Positions 43,801 through 52,769 of a DNA stretch of 64,000 nucleotides are shown here, piece after piece. The stretch is from an uncultured Pelagibacteraceae bacterium (GTDB lineage: Bacteria; Pseudomonadota; Alphaproteobacteria; Pelagibacterales; Pelagibacteraceae). A program made the position numbers and the translations under genes. The first letter of the stretch is position 1. Each line of letters begins with the position of its first letter. The notes beneath the pieces are model-generated. The model worked only from the letters and a program-made list of their open reading frames with translations, was not told the DNA's origin and made no database searches. The stretch spans positions 62,001 to 126,000 of the forward strand of contig CACEXE010000001.1 of NCBI GenBank assembly GCA_902563435.1, in the 5' to 3' direction.

Positions 43801-45060
43801 ATGAGTGATACACTTTCAAAAATAGAAAAAAGAACTGCATATATATTAATATTACCTGCAGTTTTTCTTGTTTTTTCAATTATCTTATTTCCAATATTTG
43901 CAAATGTATGGATAAGTTTTAAAGAGGTTGGTCTAAAAGATATAAGGATCCCTGAACCTAGGGCAAAAAAAATTGTAAAATCTATTAAAGATAATCCAGA
44001 TCAATTAAAGGTTATTTATAAACTTAGAAATAGTTCATTAATTTTAGAAATAAGAGATGTTAAATTTCAAGATAAATTACCTAAAAATATTAAACCTATA
44101 AATTTAGATGAAAGATGTAGTGTCAAATCAAATAAAATTTATTGTGAATTTGGAAATTGGGAAGCTAAATACAAGGAAAATTTTCAAATATTATTACAGA
44201 GTTCTGATGGCAAACAATTAAATAAAAAAGAATTAAAAACTATTAAACCAAAATTAACAGGTAAATCAGATAATATTCTATTAAATACTAATTTTACATT
44301 AACGAATTTTAAAAAAGTATTTTTTCAAAATGAATTTTTTGATTTATTATCAACTACTTTTTACTACACCTTTTTTGGCACAATTGGTTCAATTGTATTT
44401 GGTATACTCACTGCACAACTTGTAAACCAGAAGTTTTTTGGAAGAACATTTATGAGAAGTGTTTTACTTTTTCCGTATGTGGGTCCAGTTGTTGCCTTAG
44501 CTTATACTTGGGAGTTATTATTAGATCCTTATAGTGGAACTTTAAATAATCTTCTGATAAATTTTCAAGTCATCCAGGAACCTCTTAATTTGCTAGGGCA
44601 AAAATATTTAACAATAAATTTTTTTGGTTTTGATCTTAAATTACGATTAGCATTAACAACTGTTATTATTTTTGAAATTTGGAGATACTTTCCTTTAGCT
44701 TTCTTATTTATATTAGCTCGACTGCAAGCAGTACCTAAAGAATTATATGAGGCAGCTGAAGTGGATGGTGCTGGTCCTTTACAAAAATTTATTAATATCA
44801 CTCTTCCTCAAATAACAGCTGTGATATCCATTCTCTTTATGATTAGGTTTATTTGGAACTTTAACAAATTTGAGGATATTTTTTTATTAACAGGAGGTGC
44901 ATCTGGAACTAGAACTTTGCCAATAAATGTTTATGAGCAAGGATTTACTATTTCCGATATTGGTATGGGATCAGCAGTATCAATTGTAATAGTTGCTTTG
45001 CTGCTAATATTTATGTTCGTTTACTTTAAATTAATAGGTAAGAGGGCTGATGAAAACTAA
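43801..45060 (+). CDS. Carbohydrate ABC transporter permease, MalF-like, with large insert
   Basis: A 419-residue permease. TM1 (TAYILILPAVFLVFSIILFP) is followed by a hydrophilic insert of about 120 residues (about 45-165) and then the MalF-type core. The EAA loop is ELYEAAEVDGAGPLQKFINITLP near residue 317. Usual CUT1 permeases are about 290-300 residues; the insert resembles in place the P2 domain of MalF and would lie in the periplasm. Its last 11 bases overlap the next permease gene. No ATPase gene is present in the operon. Confidence 0.88.
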   Translation: MSDTLSKIEKRTAYILILPAVFLVFSIILFPIFANVWISFKEVGLKDIRIPEPRAKKIVKSIKDNPDQLKVIYKLRNSSLILEIRDVKFQDKLPKNIKPINLDERCSVKSNKIYCEFGNWEAKYKENFQILLQSSDGKQLNKKELKTIKPKLTGKSDNILLNTNFTLTNFKKVFFQNEFFDLLSTTFYYTFFGTIGSIVFGILTAQLVNQKFFGRTFMRSVLLFPYVGPVVALAYTWELLLDPYSGTLNNLLINFQVIQEPLNLLGQKYLTINFFGFDLKLRLALTTVIIFEIWRYFPLAFLFILARLQAVPKELYEAAEVDGAGPLQKFINITLPQITAVISILFMIRFIWNFNKFEDIFLLTGGASGTRTLPINVYEQGFTISDIGMGSAVSIVIVALLLIFMFVYFKLIGKRADEN

Positions 45061-46243
45061 AAGTTTAATATACTACGCATTAATTTCGTCTATATTTTTG
45101 TTTTCTTTGGTTTCTATTTGGAAAATTTTAGTAACTTTGCAAGGAGTTGAGTTAAAAAATTTCAATTTTGCAATAATTATTACTTTAGGTATCGCTATTA
45201 GTCTTTTAAATTTACTTATAGGAGAAAAGCTAAATTATTTAATAAAATCAACTTTTTTTGCACTTATATTTGTTTTTGTTGATGGATATATCGTTCAGGA
45301 AATGCCCATTTGGTATAACATTGGAATATTTGCAATTTTGATATTTTTTTCATTAAAAATTAATAAGTATAATCAAAAATATTTAGCATCCGAGCACTCA
45401 TCACAAATAGTTGTATTTGATTTTTTAACACTTTTTGGAATTGTTTTATTCTCATTTGTTATTTTATTTCCGTTTTATATGATGTTGATAACAAGCTTTA
45501 AAACTCAAGCTGCTTTACTAATTAATCCTTTAGATTTTAGTATTAATTTTAACCAAGACTTTAAGGAATTATTTAAGTCATACTTTGTAATATTTGATAC
45601 TTACAAATTTGGTAGATACATACTAATAAGTACATTTGTTTCGATAGGCACAGTGATAGTTACTTTAATATTTGCAATACCAGCTGCTTATGCAGTAGCA
45701 AGGTTAAATTTCTTTGGGAAAAATTTTCTGTCAACTTCGATTTTAATTATTTATATGTTTCCTGCTATAGTATTAGTTATTCCTTTATATACTGTGTTTA
45801 GTCAATTAGGGTTAAGGAACTCGGTGGGTGGTTTATTAATTGTATACACAGCAACTACTTTGCCAGTTGCAATTTATATGTTACAAGGTTACTTTAAAAG
45901 TATTCCCAAAGAACTAGAAGAAGCAGCAATCATGGACAAATTAAATTGGTTTGGCATAATTATTAAAATAATTTTACCATTAAGTATACCCGCAATCTCT
46001 TCTGTTGCTTTATACGTCTTTATGATCGCGTGGAATGAGTTTTTATTTTCTTTAATGTTTTTGGATAATCCAAACTCATTTACCTTATCAAGGGCAATAC
46101 AATATCTTAGTGGTGATGCCGAAACACCAAGACAATATCTAATGGCTGGGTCAGTAGTTGTTACAATACCTGTTTTATTAATTTTTGTATACTTTGAAAA
46201 ATATTTAGTGAGTGGTCTTACTGCAGGAAGTGTAAAGGGTTAA
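45050..46243 (+). CDS. Carbohydrate ABC transporter permease, MalG-like, with extra N-terminal spans
   Basis: A 397-residue permease whose last 270 residues are MalG-like. They include FPFYMMLITSFKTQAALL, the pore segment PAAYAVARLNFFGKN and the EAA loop ELEEAAIMDKLNWFGIIIKIILP. The first about 120 residues add some four hydrophobic spans not found in normal MalG proteins (about 280 residues). It overlaps the preceding permease by 11 bases and the hydrolase gene by one. With its partner it forms the channel for the binding protein at 42418-43746. Confidence 0.88.
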   Translation: MKTKSLIYYALISSIFLFSLVSIWKILVTLQGVELKNFNFAIIITLGIAISLLNLLIGEKLNYLIKSTFFALIFVFVDGYIVQEMPIWYNIGIFAILIFFSLKINKYNQKYLASEHSSQIVVFDFLTLFGIVLFSFVILFPFYMMLITSFKTQAALLINPLDFSINFNQDFKELFKSYFVIFDTYKFGRYILISTFVSIGTVIVTLIFAIPAAYAVARLNFFGKNFLSTSILIIYMFPAIVLVIPLYTVFSQLGLRNSVGGLLIVYTATTLPVAIYMLQGYFKSIPKELEEAAIMDKLNWFGIIIKIILPLSIPAISSVALYVFMIAWNEFLFSLMFLDNPNSFTLSRAIQYLSGDAETPRQYLMAGSVVVTIPVLLIFVYFEKYLVSGLTAGSVKG

Positions 46244-47511
46244 TGGAAGATTTTATCAAATCAGCTAAGAAAGTTTTATTAGGCAATAAAAAAAAAGGAT
46301 ACACATTACCAACCAATAACAAATTGTACCCAGCACAATGGAATTGGGACTCAGGTTTCATTGCTTTAGGATATTCGCATTTTAAACTTAAATATGCTCT
46401 AGATGAAATAAAGACACTAATCAGAGGTCAATGGAAAGATGGAATGATACCCCATATTTTGTTTCACGATTTAAATACCAATTATTATCCAAACCATTCT
46501 GTTTGGTCTTGTGGAAATAAAATACATTCATCTGGTATTACTCAACCACCAATTCTTGCAATAATTTTAAAACTAATTTTAGATAAAAAAAGAATTAATA
46601 ATAAAGATAAAGCTGAATTTAAAAAAATAGTTAAGGGAATATTAAAATATCACAAATGGTTTATTAAATTTAGAGATCCAAATAATTCTGGATTAGTCTC
46701 AATTTTACACCCCTGGGAGAGTGGTTACGATAATTCACCATTATGGGATGAGCCGATGAGCAAAGTAAAAATACCAAAAAATCTAAAATACAAAAGGGGA
46801 GACAATAAAGTTGTAAATCCTGAATATAGGCCTTTAGATATTGACTATGATAGATACGTAACTATTAAAAATCATTTAAGAAAAAATAATTATAATCCAA
46901 AAAAACTTTATAAGGCATCCTTATTCAATGTGGTCGATGTTGGGTTTAATTCTATATTTTTACGAGCAAATAAAGACCTTCTTAAATTATTAAATACCTT
47001 CAATTTGAAAAGTGTTGAATTAGAATCTTACATATCAAAATCTGAAAATAAAATTGTAAAATTATATAATCACAAAAAAAATATATTTTTCAACATTGAT
47101 TTAAAAAATAAAAAAAAAATTAACATTCCATCAATTACTCATTATTTTATTTTATTTGCAGATTTGAAAGATAAAGTATTAAATAACAAAATTATTAAAA
47201 ACCTAAAAAAACACAGTTCTAAAGAAAAATATTTATTATCAAGTGTAAAATCAAATCACCAAAAATTTGAAGAGAAAAGATATTGGAGAGGTCCAGTCTG
47301 GATTAATTGTAATTGGATAATATATCAAGGATTAAAAAATAAGAATATTAAATTTGCTAAACAAATAAAAAGAAAAACTATTAATTTAGTTAAGCAAAAA
47401 GGTTTCAATGAATACTTTAGCTGTAAAACTGGTAAAGGGTTTGGTGCAACAAATTTTTCTTGGACTGCTGCATTATTTTTAGACTTAATCCTTGAAAATA
47501 AAAATGACTAA
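46243..47511 (+). CDS. GH63/MGH1-like glycoside hydrolase, possible glucosylglycerate/mannosylglycerate-type hydrolase
   Basis: A 422-residue (alpha/alpha)6-barrel enzyme without signal peptide, hence cytoplasmic. Key blocks are YPAQWNWDSGFIALGYSHF (near 29), HPWESGYDNSPLWDE (156-170), YWRGPVWINCNWIIYQGL (near 347) and GFGATNFSWTAALFLDLI at the end. These match the trehalase-like GH63 group that includes mannosylglycerate and glucosylglycerate hydrolases. It probably splits an imported compatible-solute glycoside into sugar and glycerate or glycerol. Glycerol kinase and GpsA nearby favour a glycerol-releasing substrate, but this is a hypothesis. Confidence 0.75.
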   Translation: MEDFIKSAKKVLLGNKKKGYTLPTNNKLYPAQWNWDSGFIALGYSHFKLKYALDEIKTLIRGQWKDGMIPHILFHDLNTNYYPNHSVWSCGNKIHSSGITQPPILAIILKLILDKKRINNKDKAEFKKIVKGILKYHKWFIKFRDPNNSGLVSILHPWESGYDNSPLWDEPMSKVKIPKNLKYKRGDNKVVNPEYRPLDIDYDRYVTIKNHLRKNNYNPKKLYKASLFNVVDVGFNSIFLRANKDLLKLLNTFNLKSVELESYISKSENKIVKLYNHKKNIFFNIDLKNKKKINIPSITHYFILFADLKDKVLNNKIIKNLKKHSSKEKYLLSSVKSNHQKFEEKRYWRGPVWINCNWIIYQGLKNKNIKFAKQIKRKTINLVKQKGFNEYFSCKTGKGFGATNFSWTAALFLDLILENKND

Positions 47512-48661
47512 TTACAATTGGAATTACCCCACAAATGTTTGGGTAGGCAAAGATAGAGCTAATGATCTAGAAAAGGCTTGTGTTAAAATTAAAACTTTAA
47601 AACCATTATTAGTAACAGATAGAGACTTAATCAATTTAGAATTTATAAAAAATTTAGTAAATGATTTAGAAAAGAAATTTAAATTATCTACTTTTTCTAA
47701 TTTCTCAGGCAACCCAACAGGAGAGAATGTCGATGAAGGTGTTGAAGTTTTCAAAAAAAATAGTTGCGATAGTGTAGTAGCTATTGGAGGTGGAAGCGCA
47801 TTAGACGTCGGCAAAGCCATAGCTTTTATGTCTGGACAATCAAGACCTATTTGGGATTTTGAGGATATTGGTGACTATTGGAAAAGGGCAGATGAAAAAA
47901 ATATCTCTCCAATAATTGCAATTCCAACAACTGCTGGAACTGGTTCAGAAACTGGAAGAGCATCTGCAATAATCAATTCCAGAACTGGAATAAAAAAAAT
48001 TATTTTCCACCCAAAATTTTTACCATCTATTGTAATATTAGACCCAGTTCTTACTAAAGATCTTTCTCCCCGTTTAACAGGAGCAACAGGAATGGATGCA
48101 TTAGCTCACAATTTAGAGGCATTTTGTGCACCTGGCTTTCACCCAATGGCTGATGGAATAGCAATTGAGGGAATGAGATTGATAAAAAAATCTCTTTTAA
48201 AAGCTGTAAAGAATGGAAATGATTTAGATGCTAGATCAGATTTGTTAGCTGCAGCAAGTATGGGATCTACTGCATTTCAAAAAGGGTTAGGAGCCATTCA
48301 TTCACTTAGCCATCCACTTAATGCTCAATTTAATCTTCATCACGGATTATCTAATGCAATATTTATGCCCTATGTTTTAACTTTTAATAAAGAAAATATC
48401 GAGGAAAGAATTATTTCTATTTGTGATTACCTTAACTTAAGTAAAAGTTTTGATGCTTTTCTCGAATGGGTACTAGAATTAAGAAAACAATTAAATATTC
48501 CACATAAACTATCAGATGTAATAGAAATAAATAAAATGAACTTAGATGAATTATCAAAAAGGGCTCTTGAAGATCCATCAACATCATCTAATCCTAAAAA
48601 ATTGACTATAAATGATATGAAAGCTATGTATGAGCATAGTATTTCGGGAGATTTATTTTAA
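47504..48661 (+). CDS. Iron-containing alcohol dehydrogenase
   Basis: A 385-residue group III alcohol dehydrogenase. It has the nucleotide motif VVAIGGGSALDVGKAIAFM, IPTTAGTGSETGRASAI, and the metal-binding His residues in GMDALAHNLEAF and GAIHSLSHPLNAQFNLHHG. It interconverts alcohols and aldehydes with NAD(P). The ATG at 47504 is chosen, overlapping the hydrolase stop by eight bases, rather than a TTG at 47492. Its place suggests handling of an alcohol part of the imported solute, or of an aldehyde from methylated compounds. The substrate is unknown. Confidence 0.88.
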   Translation: MTNYNWNYPTNVWVGKDRANDLEKACVKIKTLKPLLVTDRDLINLEFIKNLVNDLEKKFKLSTFSNFSGNPTGENVDEGVEVFKKNSCDSVVAIGGGSALDVGKAIAFMSGQSRPIWDFEDIGDYWKRADEKNISPIIAIPTTAGTGSETGRASAIINSRTGIKKIIFHPKFLPSIVILDPVLTKDLSPRLTGATGMDALAHNLEAFCAPGFHPMADGIAIEGMRLIKKSLLKAVKNGNDLDARSDLLAAASMGSTAFQKGLGAIHSLSHPLNAQFNLHHGLSNAIFMPYVLTFNKENIEERIISICDYLNLSKSFDAFLEWVLELRKQLNIPHKLSDVIEINKMNLDELSKRALEDPSTSSNPKKLTINDMKAMYEHSISGDLF

Positions 48662-49446
48662 TGAAAAAAATTTTAATAGTTGAGGGAAATTTAAGAGAGG
48701 AAAATCAGAGTTTTACTGATGGTGGAATTAAAACACATACAGAAAGTCTTAAAGATAGTATAGCCTATTTCACTGATAAAATTGAAATAGATGTTGTAAA
48801 CCCCTCATCTGATAAAAATATTTCTGAAAAAGTAACAGATCTCGATAAGTATGATGGACTAATATGGGGAGGAAGTAGTCTAAATATTTACAATGACACC
48901 ATTGAAATAAGAAGACAGATCGAATTTATGAGAGAGTGTCAAAAAAAAATTAAAAAAATATTAGCTATTTGCTGGGGACTTCAGGTTGCTGTTACGGTAG
49001 CAGGAGGTCAAGTAAAAAGATGCACCAACGGATCTCACAGAGGTATTGCACTAAATATTGAAATAAATAATGAAGGATTACAACATCCAATATATAAAAA
49101 TAAAGGTAAAATTTTTAATACACCCGCTTTTAATTTTGATGAAGTTGCAACATTGCCAAAAAATTCAAAATTGCTAGCCTCAAATCCTATAAATAAAGTT
49201 ATGGGAGTAAATTTTCATTCTGCAGTAAGTGATATATGGGGTATTCAATATCATCCTGAAATAACTTATGATAAAATGATAAGCCTTATACATTTTAGAA
49301 AAGAACGTCTTTTAAACAATAATGCTTTTGTTGATGAGCAAGAGATAAATAATCATGTAAGAATGATTGCGGAAGAAAATAAGATTACAAATAAAGATCT
49401 TAGAATGCGTGAACTTGAAAACTGGCTTAATTATCTTTTAAAATAG
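48661..49446 (+). CDS. Class I glutamine amidotransferase domain protein
   Basis: A 261-residue stand-alone class I (triad) amidotransferase. The nucleophile loop is [17 protein letters not shown] and the His-Glu pair is IQYHPEI. It resembles the GMP-synthase-like group of unknown substrates, which can also include gamma-glutamyl amide hydrolases. It shares one base with the alcohol dehydrogenase stop and closes the operon. Its end overlaps the convergent fhs gene by nine bases. What it transfers or hydrolyses cannot be told; an amine-linked role beside the GS-like modules is possible. Confidence 0.75.
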   Translation: MKKILIVEGNLREENQSFTDGGIKTHTESLKDSIAYFTDKIEIDVVNPSSDKNISEKVTDLDKYDGLIWGGSSLNIYNDTIEIRRQIEFMRECQKKIKKILAICWGLQVAVTVAGGQVKRCTNGSHRGIALNIEINNEGLQHPIYKNKGKIFNTPAFNFDEVATLPKNSKLLASNPINKVMGVNFHSAVSDIWGIQYHPEITYDKMISLIHFRKERLLNNNAFVDEQEINNHVRMIAEENKITNKDLRMRELENWLNYLLK

Positions 49447-51114
49447 ACCTTCTGTTTCACCTTTTTCATTAATATGAATTGAGTCCGCAGCTGGCACTTT
49501 TGGTAATCCTGGCATTGTCATTATTGCACCGCATACAACAACGATAAATTCTGCTCCTGATGATAGTCTCACTTCTCTTATTGGTAACACATGATCTGAA
49601 GGTGCTCCCTTTAGATTTGGGTCAGTGGAAAAACTATATTGAGTTTTTGCAATACAAATTGGTAATGATTGGTAACCTCTTTCTTCAAAAGCTTTTAATT
49701 GGTCTCTTATTTTAGTATCTGCAACTACTTCGCTTGCTCTATAAAGTTCCTTAGCAATTGTTTCTATTTTTTTAAATAATGAAGTTTTATCATCATATAA
49801 AAATTTAAAATCACTATCTTTTTCACATAGTTCAACTACATCGTTTGCTAAATTAGTTGCACCTTCTCCACCTTTTTCCCAATGCTTTGATATAGAGGCT
49901 TTAATACCCTTTTGTTCACAAAACTGGGTAACTTCATCAATTTCTTTATCAGTATCTAAAACAAAGTGGTTTATAGCTACTGTTACAGGTAAACCAAATT
50001 TTTGAATATTTTCTATATGTCTTTCTAAGTTAACCAATCCTTTTTTAACTGCATCTACATTTTCATTTTTTAATTCATCTTTTTTAACTCCTCCATGCAT
50101 TTTCAAAGCTCTTATAGTTGCAACAATCACAACACAACTAGGTTTTAATCCTGATTTTCTACATTTAATATCTAAGAATTTTTCTGCTCCTAGGTCAGCT
50201 CCAAACCCTGCTTCTGTTACAACATAATCTGAGAGTTTTAATGCTGTCTTTGTTGCTAAAACAGAATTACATCCATGAGCAATATTTGCAAATGGTCCAC
50301 CATGAATTATAGCAGGATTGTTTTCCAAGGTTTGTGTAACATTTGGTCTAATAGCGTCTTTTAACAATACAGTCATTGGACCCTGCGCGTTTAAATCTTT
50401 TGCATATATTGGTTTTTTGTCTCTAGTATAAGCAACAGTAATATTACCAATTCTATTTTCAAGATCATGCAAATCATTTGATAAACAAAAGATTGCCATT
50501 ATTTCTGACGCAACAGTAATATCAAAACCATCTTCTCTTGGAAATCCATTCGCAACACCACCAAGATTAATATTTATAGATCTTAAAGCTCTATCATTCA
50601 TGTCGAGAACTCTTTTCCAAACTATTCTTCTAACATCTATATTTAGTTTATTTCCCCAATATATGTGGTTATCTATTAATGCCGATAAAAGATTATGTGC
50701 AGATGTAATTGCATGAAAGTCTCCTGTGAAATGAAGATTTATTTGCTCCATAGGAACTACCTGAGCATAACCACCACCAGCAGCCCCACCTTTCATTCCA
50801 AAAGAAGGACCAAGACTTGGTTCTCTTAAACAAACAATAGATTTTTTACCTATTTTGTTTAATCCATCTGACAATCCTACAGAAGTTGTTGTCTTTCCTT
50901 CCCCTGCAGGAGTAGGTGTAATTGCTGTTACTAGTATTAATTTTCCATCTTTTTTGTCTTTAAATTTTTCTAAGTATTCAAGTTTGATTTTAGCTATATA
51001 TCTGCTTATTGGACTATATGCCTCAGTTTTATCGGGTACTCCCACTCCATCCAAAATTTCTTGGATAGGTTTCATTTTTGCTTCTCTAGCTATTTCAATA
51101 TCTGATTTTGACAT
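49438..51114 (-). CDS. fhs: Formate-tetrahydrofolate ligase
   Basis: A 558-residue ligase joining formate to tetrahydrofolate with ATP. The nucleotide motif is [16 protein letters not shown] near residue 68, followed by [23 protein letters not shown] and [11 protein letters not shown]. Length is typical. In the oxidative direction the enzyme makes ATP and formate from 10-formyl-THF, so it links the one-carbon units from Tdm and from the sox/mgd complex to energy gain. It is divergent from the soxB gene across 128 AT-rich bases. Confidence 0.96.
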   Translation of the reverse strand: MSKSDIEIAREAKMKPIQEILDGVGVPDKTEAYSPISRYIAKIKLEYLEKFKDKKDGKLILVTAITPTPAGEGKTTTSVGLSDGLNKIGKKSIVCLREPSLGPSFGMKGGAAGGGYAQVVPMEQINLHFTGDFHAITSAHNLLSALIDNHIYWGNKLNIDVRRIVWKRVLDMNDRALRSININLGGVANGFPREDGFDITVASEIMAIFCLSNDLHDLENRIGNITVAYTRDKKPIYAKDLNAQGPMTVLLKDAIRPNVTQTLENNPAIIHGGPFANIAHGCNSVLATKTALKLSDYVVTEAGFGADLGAEKFLDIKCRKSGLKPSCVVIVATIRALKMHGGVKKDELKNENVDAVKKGLVNLERHIENIQKFGLPVTVAINHFVLDTDKEIDEVTQFCEQKGIKASISKHWEKGGEGATNLANDVVELCEKDSDFKFLYDDKTSLFKKIETIAKELYRASEVVADTKIRDQLKAFEERGYQSLPICIAKTQYSFSTDPNLKGAPSDHVLPIREVRLSSGAEFIVVVCGAIMTMPGLPKVPAADSIHINEKGETEGLF

Positions 51115-51242
51115 TTAGTTTAAAATTTATAATTATTTAATGTGCAAAATGTCTATACTTTTTTGGTTTGATTTTAAACATCTAAAAAATATATATATAA
51201 AAAATAAGAAAAAATTTATGTTTAATTGGATAAAATTATAAA

Positions 51243-52499
51243 ATGCAAAAATACTCAGTTTTCAGCCTAATTAAAAATGCATTCTCAGATCATCAAAATT
51301 GGGAAGTAGCATGGAAAGATCCAACTCCTAAAAAAGAATATGATGTGATTATCATAGGTGGAGGGGGTCATGGTTTAGCAACTGCATACTACTTAGCTAA
51401 GGAGCACAATATTACAAATGTAGCTATCATTGAAAAAGGCTGGATAGGTGGAGGTAATGTTGGAAGGAACACTACAATAATTAGATCAAACTATATGCAT
51501 GATGACAATGCTTTGTTCAGTGAATTTGGTATGGATTTGTGGAGAAAGATGAGTCAAGATTTGAATTACAATGTAATGTTTTCTCCAAGAGGAATAATTA
51601 ATCTTGCCCATTCAGATGCACAAATGAATGCGTACTCTAGAAGAGGAAATTCAATGCGATTAAATGGAATTGATGCAGTTTTATTAAATAGGGAAGAGGT
51701 TCAAAAAAGAATTCCAATGGCGGATTTTTCTGACAATGTGCGATTTCCAATTTTTGGAGGTTTGATGCAACCAAGTGCTGGGACTGCTAGACACGATGCT
51801 GTTGCTTGGGGATATGCAAGACAAGCAGACTCAATGGGTGTTGACATAATTCAAAATTGTGAAGTTACAGGATTTGATGTTACTAATGGTAAAATAGTTG
51901 GTGTAAGAACTTCTAGAGGAGATATCAAAGCGAAAAAAGTTGGTTTGTGTGTTGCAGGTAGCACAAATATTTTAGCAGAAATGTTAAATATGACATTACC
52001 AATTGAAACTCATCTTCTTCAAGCATGTGTATCAGAACCTGTTAAACCTTTGCTTGACCATGTAGTTACATTTGGTGCAGGTCACTTTTATTGTAGTCAA
52101 TCAGATAAAGGAGAGATGGTTATGGGTGGAGACTTGGACGGATACAATAGTTACTCACAAAGAGGAAACTTACCTACACTCCAACACGTATTGACTGAAG
52201 GTATTGCAATGTTTCCATTTCTAAGCAAATTGAAAATGCTTAGAACTTGGGGTGGAATTATGGATATGTCAATGGACGGTTCACCAATTATTGATAAAAC
52301 ACATATTGATGGCTTATACTTAAATTGTGGCTGGTGTTATGGTGGATTTAAAGCCACTCCTGCTTCAGGTTGGACTTTTGCACATACAATTGCACAAGAT
52401 AGAGTTCATGAATTAAACGCAGGTTACAATTTAAATAGATTTAATACTGGTGATTTAATTGATGAAAAAGGTCTTGGAACCAAAACTTGGATATCTTAA
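51243..52499 (+). CDS. soxB: Sarcosine oxidase / N-methylglutamate dehydrogenase beta-type subunit
   Basis: A 418-residue flavoprotein of the SoxB/MgdA family. The FAD motif is DVIIIGGGGHGLATAYYLAKEH (residues 34-55), then GNVGRNTTIIRSNYM and GTARHDAVAWGYARQADSMG with the histidine expected for covalent flavin in this family. RTWGGIMDMSMDGSPIIDKT and LNCGWCYGGFKATPASGWTFA lie near the end. It is the first of four genes in B-D-A-G order. In sarcosine oxidase the substrate is N-methylglycine; in the N-methylglutamate dehydrogenase of the methylamine pathway it is N-methylglutamate. Both fit this cluster; the gmaS/mgs genes make the latter attractive. Confidence 0.85.
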   Translation: MQKYSVFSLIKNAFSDHQNWEVAWKDPTPKKEYDVIIIGGGGHGLATAYYLAKEHNITNVAIIEKGWIGGGNVGRNTTIIRSNYMHDDNALFSEFGMDLWRKMSQDLNYNVMFSPRGIINLAHSDAQMNAYSRRGNSMRLNGIDAVLLNREEVQKRIPMADFSDNVRFPIFGGLMQPSAGTARHDAVAWGYARQADSMGVDIIQNCEVTGFDVTNGKIVGVRTSRGDIKAKKVGLCVAGSTNILAEMLNMTLPIETHLLQACVSEPVKPLLDHVVTFGAGHFYCSQSDKGEMVMGGDLDGYNSYSQRGNLPTLQHVLTEGIAMFPFLSKLKMLRTWGGIMDMSMDGSPIIDKTHIDGLYLNCGWCYGGFKATPASGWTFAHTIAQDRVHELNAGYNLNRFNTGDLIDEKGLGTKTWIS

Positions 52500-52769
52500 A
52501 TGCTCTATATATTCTGTCCACATTGTGGATCAAGATCACAGAATGAGTTTGCTTATGGCGGAGATGCAACAGTAAAACGACCAGAGCTTAACAAGGAAAT
52601 TAGTGACCAAGAGTGGAATAATTTTGTTTATTTAAGAAAAAGTCCTAGAGGAAAACACCTAGAGTTATGGCACCATATATCTGGCTGCAGACAATGGATT
52701 AAAGTTGAAAGAGATACTTCAACTCACGAAATTTTTAAAACTTATAAAGCAGATGAACTGACTGAATAA
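52500..52769 (+). CDS. soxD: Sarcosine oxidase / N-methylglutamate dehydrogenase delta-type subunit
   Basis: An 89-residue zinc subunit of the SoxD/MgdB family, starting immediately after the soxB stop. The metal site includes Cys6 and Cys9 (CPHCGSRSQNEF) and the later HHISGC element; LRKSPRGKHLELWHHISGCR and WIKVERDT are typical of the family. The subunit supports assembly of the heterotetramer and does not carry flavin. Its last base is the first base of soxA. Small size and strict cluster position make the call secure at the family level. Confidence 0.88.
   Translation: MLYIFCPHCGSRSQNEFAYGGDATVKRPELNKEISDQEWNNFVYLRKSPRGKHLELWHHISGCRQWIKVERDTSTHEIFKTYKADELTE

Noticed and set aside
51115..51242. 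A regulatory RNA or riboswitch in the fhs-soxB gap
   Set aside because: The 128 bases are almost entirely A/T with no GC-containing stem; it probably holds two divergent promoters but none could be drawn with confidence.
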